The translations under genes were made by a program, and so were the position numbers. From positions 25,420,001-25,484,000 of the forward strand of contig CM114275.1 in NCBI GenBank assembly GCA_050084515.1: a stretch of 64,000 bases of DNA, in the 5' to 3' direction. Every line of letters starts with the position of its first letter. The first letter of the stretch is position 1. This DNA is from Blasia pusilla (taxonomy: Eukaryota; Marchantiophyta; Marchantiopsida; Blasiales). The notes beneath the pieces are model-generated. The model did not search any database. It had not been told where the DNA came from and was given only the letters and a program-made list of their open reading frames with translations. Below, one piece after another: positions 60,970-64,000 of this stretch.

Positions 60970-61070
60970 AGGCACTTGGCTCTGTTCCCAAGATATTGCT
61001 TGCCCTATGAAGTAACACTCTCTTGGGGCACTTGGCTCTCTCCCCAAGAGGATCGCTTGCCCTCTCAAGA
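60970..61070 (+). repeat. Short direct repeat, two copies about 56 bp apart
   Basis: GGCACTTGGCTCTSTYCCCAAGA followed by TCGCTTGCCCT or TTGCTTGCCCT occurs at about 60972 and 61028. The pair stands just before the 67-bp satellite. Confidence 0.6.
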
Positions 61071-61230
61071 ACCACGATCCTTTGGGAAGTACAGTGAGAA
61101 TTTGGGGGTGAAATCATTTGTCACTCAAATGCTACTACACTAGACCGCTCCTTGCCCAGTCGCAATCGGGGTCACTGCGCCCATCGTACTACAATTTTGT
61201 TCCTCTAGTGTTATTTCCTCCTCACCGGTT

Positions 61231-61898
61231 CCTATGACTAGAAATGGGTGGTAACAAAGTCTCAAAGACCTGCGCCCTCCAGTCTAACGACGCGAATCCT
61301 CTGACTAGAAATGGGTGGTGACAAAGTCGCAAAGACTTACGCCCTACGTTCTAACGACGCGAATCCTATGACTAGAAATGGGTGGTGACAAAGTCGCAAA
61401 GACTTACGCCCTACGTTCCAACGACGCGAATCCTATGACTAGAAATGGGTGGTGACAAAGTCGCAAAGACTTACGCCCTACGTTCCAACGACGCGAATCC
61501 TATGACTAGAAATGGGTGGTGACAAAGTCGCAAAGACTTACGCCCTACGTTCTAACGACGCGAATCCTATGACTAGAAATGGGTGGTGACAAAGTCGCAA
61601 AGACTTACGCCCCACGCTCCAACGACGCAATCCTATGACTAGAAATGGGTGGTGACAAAGTCGCAAAGACTTACGCCCCACGCCCAACGACGCGAATCTA
61701 TGACTAGAAATGGGTGGTGACCAAGTCGCAAAGACTTACGCCCTACGGTCGAACGACGCGAATCCTATGACTAGAAATGGGTGGTGACAAAGTCGCAAAG
61801 ACTTACGCCCTACGTTCCAACGACGCGAATCCTATGACTAGAAATGGGTGGTGACGAAGTCGCAAAGACTTACGCCCTACGTTCTAACGACGCGAATT
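61231..61898 (+). repeat. 67-bp satellite array, ten copies
   Basis: Unit starts at 61231, 61298, 61365, 61432, 61499, 61566, 61632, about 61697, 61764 and 61831. The period is 67 bp apart from small indels in the seventh and eighth units. Each unit reads CCTATGACTAGAAATGGGTG, then GTGACAAAGTCGCAAAGACT, TACGCCCTACG, then a TTCTAACGACGCGAAT end. The first copy is the most diverged and the central ones are nearly identical, as expected for an array kept uniform by unequal exchange. The GC content is well above that of the DNA to its left. Confidence 0.97.
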
Positions 61899-61946
61899 CT
61901 ATTCAGATCCCATTAACTTGCGTGCATCAACAAAGATCCGGAACGC

Positions 61947-61992
61947 GAGTTGTTAGATGACCCGGTCATGGGACCGGGTCATCTAACAACTC
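61947..61992. repeat. 21-bp perfect inverted repeat with 4-base loop
   Basis: Left arm 61947-61967 begins GAGTTGTTAGATGACCC; the right arm at 61972-61992 is its exact reverse complement; the loop is ATGG. It lies 48 bp beyond the end of the 67-bp array. It could form a cruciform or a hairpin transcript, or be a near-complete foldback end of a mobile element. Confidence 0.95.
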
Positions 61993-63769
61993 CTATCGTT
62001 GTTGTGCGGACTCTAAGGAGTAGTAGTGAAGGTTTCGAAATTCTAGAATCATGACAAGTGCTTCGACTGGAGCCCTCGTCGTCATAGCAGATGACGGTAA
62101 TGCTCGCGAGCACCAATACGGCACCAATATATGTGTGCTCTGGCCCGTTCGTGGACAGTAGTGCGGGATTCAGAGAGGTCGACGGCGTACACAATCGAAG
62201 CAGGAGGTGGGATCGTCAGGAAAGTAGGGTCGTCCTACAGGACTCGTCGGTTCTCGAGACCCGCATCGTTGGAGACTTAAAGTTCGCTTTTCCCCGGCCA
62301 TGAATGATTAGGCTCAGTGCAGAAACTTACGCGATCGCAATCGGTCATTCGGGTCGAAGACTTGAAATGATTGAACGCCAGTCGACAGCACCTGGGGCGA
62401 TCGCTTTGGATTACGCAGGGAGCTTTATTACCATCTTCTTTTCGGTGAGCCGTTGCTTTGTCCTTTCCTGAAGCTTACTAGCCTCCATTCATTTCTCCCA
62501 ATGCACACCCAGAGGTGGAGGCAAAATCAGCTCCACTTATTACATCCTTCCCATAGAACTCCCAGATCAGTTCTCTCCGTGAGTCTACTGTCGACCCCAT
62601 GGTCCCCACCCCACCCCACCCGCTGCCCCTCTCCTACTCTCTCTGGCAGGTATGCGGACAGGAAGAGGTCAAATCCGCAGCAGTGCGTTCAGGTTTTTGT
62701 GGATTGTTAGACGCGAGTGGCGGACAAAGACTCGCTTGCAGAGGCTAATGCAGACGGGATGAACAGTTCAAATCCAAATCCAAGTACAAAAAATCATGAC
62801 GGCTCCATCGAAATAGGCTGCGTGTGGCCTATTTTTATTAGACCCGTTTTAACTTCCTTGATGCACTTCTTCCCGTCCTCATTCTACGCAGGGCGTGTAT
62901 GTCCTTGAAAGTTGAAACACCGCAGCCCTTTCGGCCCTGCCAGTGCAATAGATCAGATCGCCTCAAACTACTCTGCCACGGATCGGATCGACTCGACTTT
63001 AAAGATAGAGTCACGGTTTCCAAGCCAGTTCGTCGGGCGAGGGACGGACACCGCTCAAGCGCTGCGTACACTCGCAGTTAACACTTTCTCGTATGAAGTG
63101 GTCACCTCGTAGCCACGGCAGCATCACGCACTCCCACCCCGATCCAAAAGAGAATCAATTCAGCAGTTGCTCTTGGCAGTTGCCAGGAGAGCATCGATCG
63201 AGGGACTAACACGTTTCGATCTGCGCGAGCGATTTTTGTCGCCGTCTGGTGATGGTCGTCACCAAGTGTAGAGGAAATCAACACGCTGAAATAAAATCGA
63301 GTCCGTCATACACCGATAGGATGAAGTAGAATCGACTCTAGAAATCCGAGTTCATTTCAACGGATTATTTCGAGGGGGATCGAAAAGGTTTCTTATGGCT
63401 CAGGGAAATTATCGGGTTGAATTCATTTTATTCCTTCGCTGGTTTTATTTTCCTGTCGACCGGAACCGAACCCTACAGCTCTCATTTCCCGTTGGCTTAT
63501 TCTTCGACACCCCTGTTTCATCCACATTTGTGAATTGTGACATACAAGTCCTGCGATAAGTAAGGCACACGGATGCGAATCATGCTCCTTCATTCATCCA
63601 CGGCCATTTCGTCGAATTTGGCCGCAGCTTGAGGTCAGATGCGCGTATAATTCCATTCCAGTTGTCCCGTCGCATTCAGAGGCTGTTCGGAACGATGGTG
63701 CTGTTGAGCCCTGCCACATGCCAAGCCAACTGAGACAGCGTTGTCCGGATCGAAGGGCTCGCGAGGCCT
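61993..63769. other. GC-rich, genic-looking stretch with no firm gene model
   Basis: The composition and CG content resemble the upstream regions of the RING and pirin genes. Candidate frames are short on both strands and none shows a domain or a convincing splice chain. It may be 3' flanking sequence of the gene that seems to enter from the right edge. Confidence 0.35.
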
Positions 63770-64000
63770 TTAACCGGTGAGCGAGAAAATCGAATCCAGA
63801 GCGAGACTGTCACGGTCGTGATGGCGAATCTTTCCCTTCAGAGCTTTGCATACCTCCGGCTGCCGGCACATGTGCGAGGTGAGTTGCCGTGCTTCGTGCT
63901 CGCAGTGACATCCGTACACGAGGGACTTTTGGCCGAGCTTGCTGGTCTCCAAGAAATTTACCGCCTTGTCCGTACCCTCGAGAGGTCTAGATTTTGCAAT
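63770..64000 (-). CDS. Possible 3' exon of a gene running off the right edge
   Basis: An open frame enters from the window edge and ends at the TAA at 63770-63772, giving at least 76 codons. Most codons end in G or C, as in the exons of the other GC-rich genes. It shows LETSKLGQKSLVYGCHCEHE, then HMCRQPEVCKALKGKI and a DSLALDSIFSLTG end. Cys and His are frequent (GCHCEHEARQ, HMCRQPEVC), which could be metal or disulfide residues. I do not recognise the family. A splice acceptor may lie inside the frame. The only support is the open frame and the codon pattern. Confidence 0.4.
   Translation of the reverse strand: MAKSRPLEGTDKAVNFLETSKLGQKSLVYGCHCEHEARQLTSHMCRQPEVCKALKGKIRHHDRDSLALDSIFSLTG

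Noticed and set aside
61231-61898. CRISPR-like array
   Set aside because: The copies are head-to-tail with no variable spacers between them, and the context is a plant nuclear genome. It is an ordinary satellite.

Overview
The window is nuclear DNA of a land plant. It holds two intron-rich genes with GT-AG introns that can be followed exon by exon, in a large amount of AT-rich, transposon-derived sequence. A plant is indicated by a RING-H2 ligase of the ATL type, a plant-like pirin, a Ty3 chromovirus, Ty1/copia remnants and a GGCCC-rich hAT-like element. The non-LTR elements with a restriction-like endonuclease tail and the odd large transposase would fit a spore-bearing plant (bryophyte, lycophyte or fern) better than a flowering plant, but that is a guess from memory of such families.

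Layout. 1-6.2 kb: a 5'-truncated, broken Ty3/gypsy chromovirus on the + strand with its 3' LTR. 6.2-14 kb: AT-rich repeat remnants, including several diverged direct repeats and a 92-bp AG microsatellite. 15.3-21.3 kb (+): a ten-exon gene for a secretory-pathway, single-pass membrane protein with two EGF-like modules, a transmembrane helix and a C-terminal RING-H2 finger. 22.1-22.8 kb: an inverted repeat and a decayed tandem repeat. 22.8-27.3 kb: AT-rich, with a Ty1/copia reverse transcriptase fossil (- strand, 23.9-24.3 kb). 28.0-31.6 kb (+): a complete seven-exon pirin gene with an unusual hydrophobic N-terminal extension; two G-boxes lie upstream. 32-37.3 kb: GC-richer spacer with small repeat families. 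37.3-37.9 kb (-): the endonuclease tail of a non-LTR retrotransposon. 38.2-43.1 kb (-): a decayed large transposase-like gene of a family I cannot name, with another unexplained ORF at 43.4-44.1 kb. 44.1-44.95 kb: a purine-rich minisatellite of hairpin units. 46.1-47.2 kb: a 642-bp duplication. 47.4-49.5 kb (-): a second non-LTR reverse transcriptase pseudogene. 49.9-61.2 kb: AT-rich remnants, including a second degenerate Ty3/gypsy (-) interrupted by a GC-rich hAT-like insertion. 61.2-61.9 kb: a ten-copy 67-bp satellite followed at once by a 21-bp perfect inverted repeat. 62-64 kb: GC-rich, genic-looking DNA with the possible 3' exon of a - strand gene running off the window.

The two intact genes do not form an operon or an obvious pathway. 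One is predicted to sense or bind something outside the cytosol and ubiquitinate targets at the membrane. The other is an iron-binding cupin-fold protein. All transposon coding regions seen here carry stops, frameshifts or mutated catalytic residues, so none looks autonomous.
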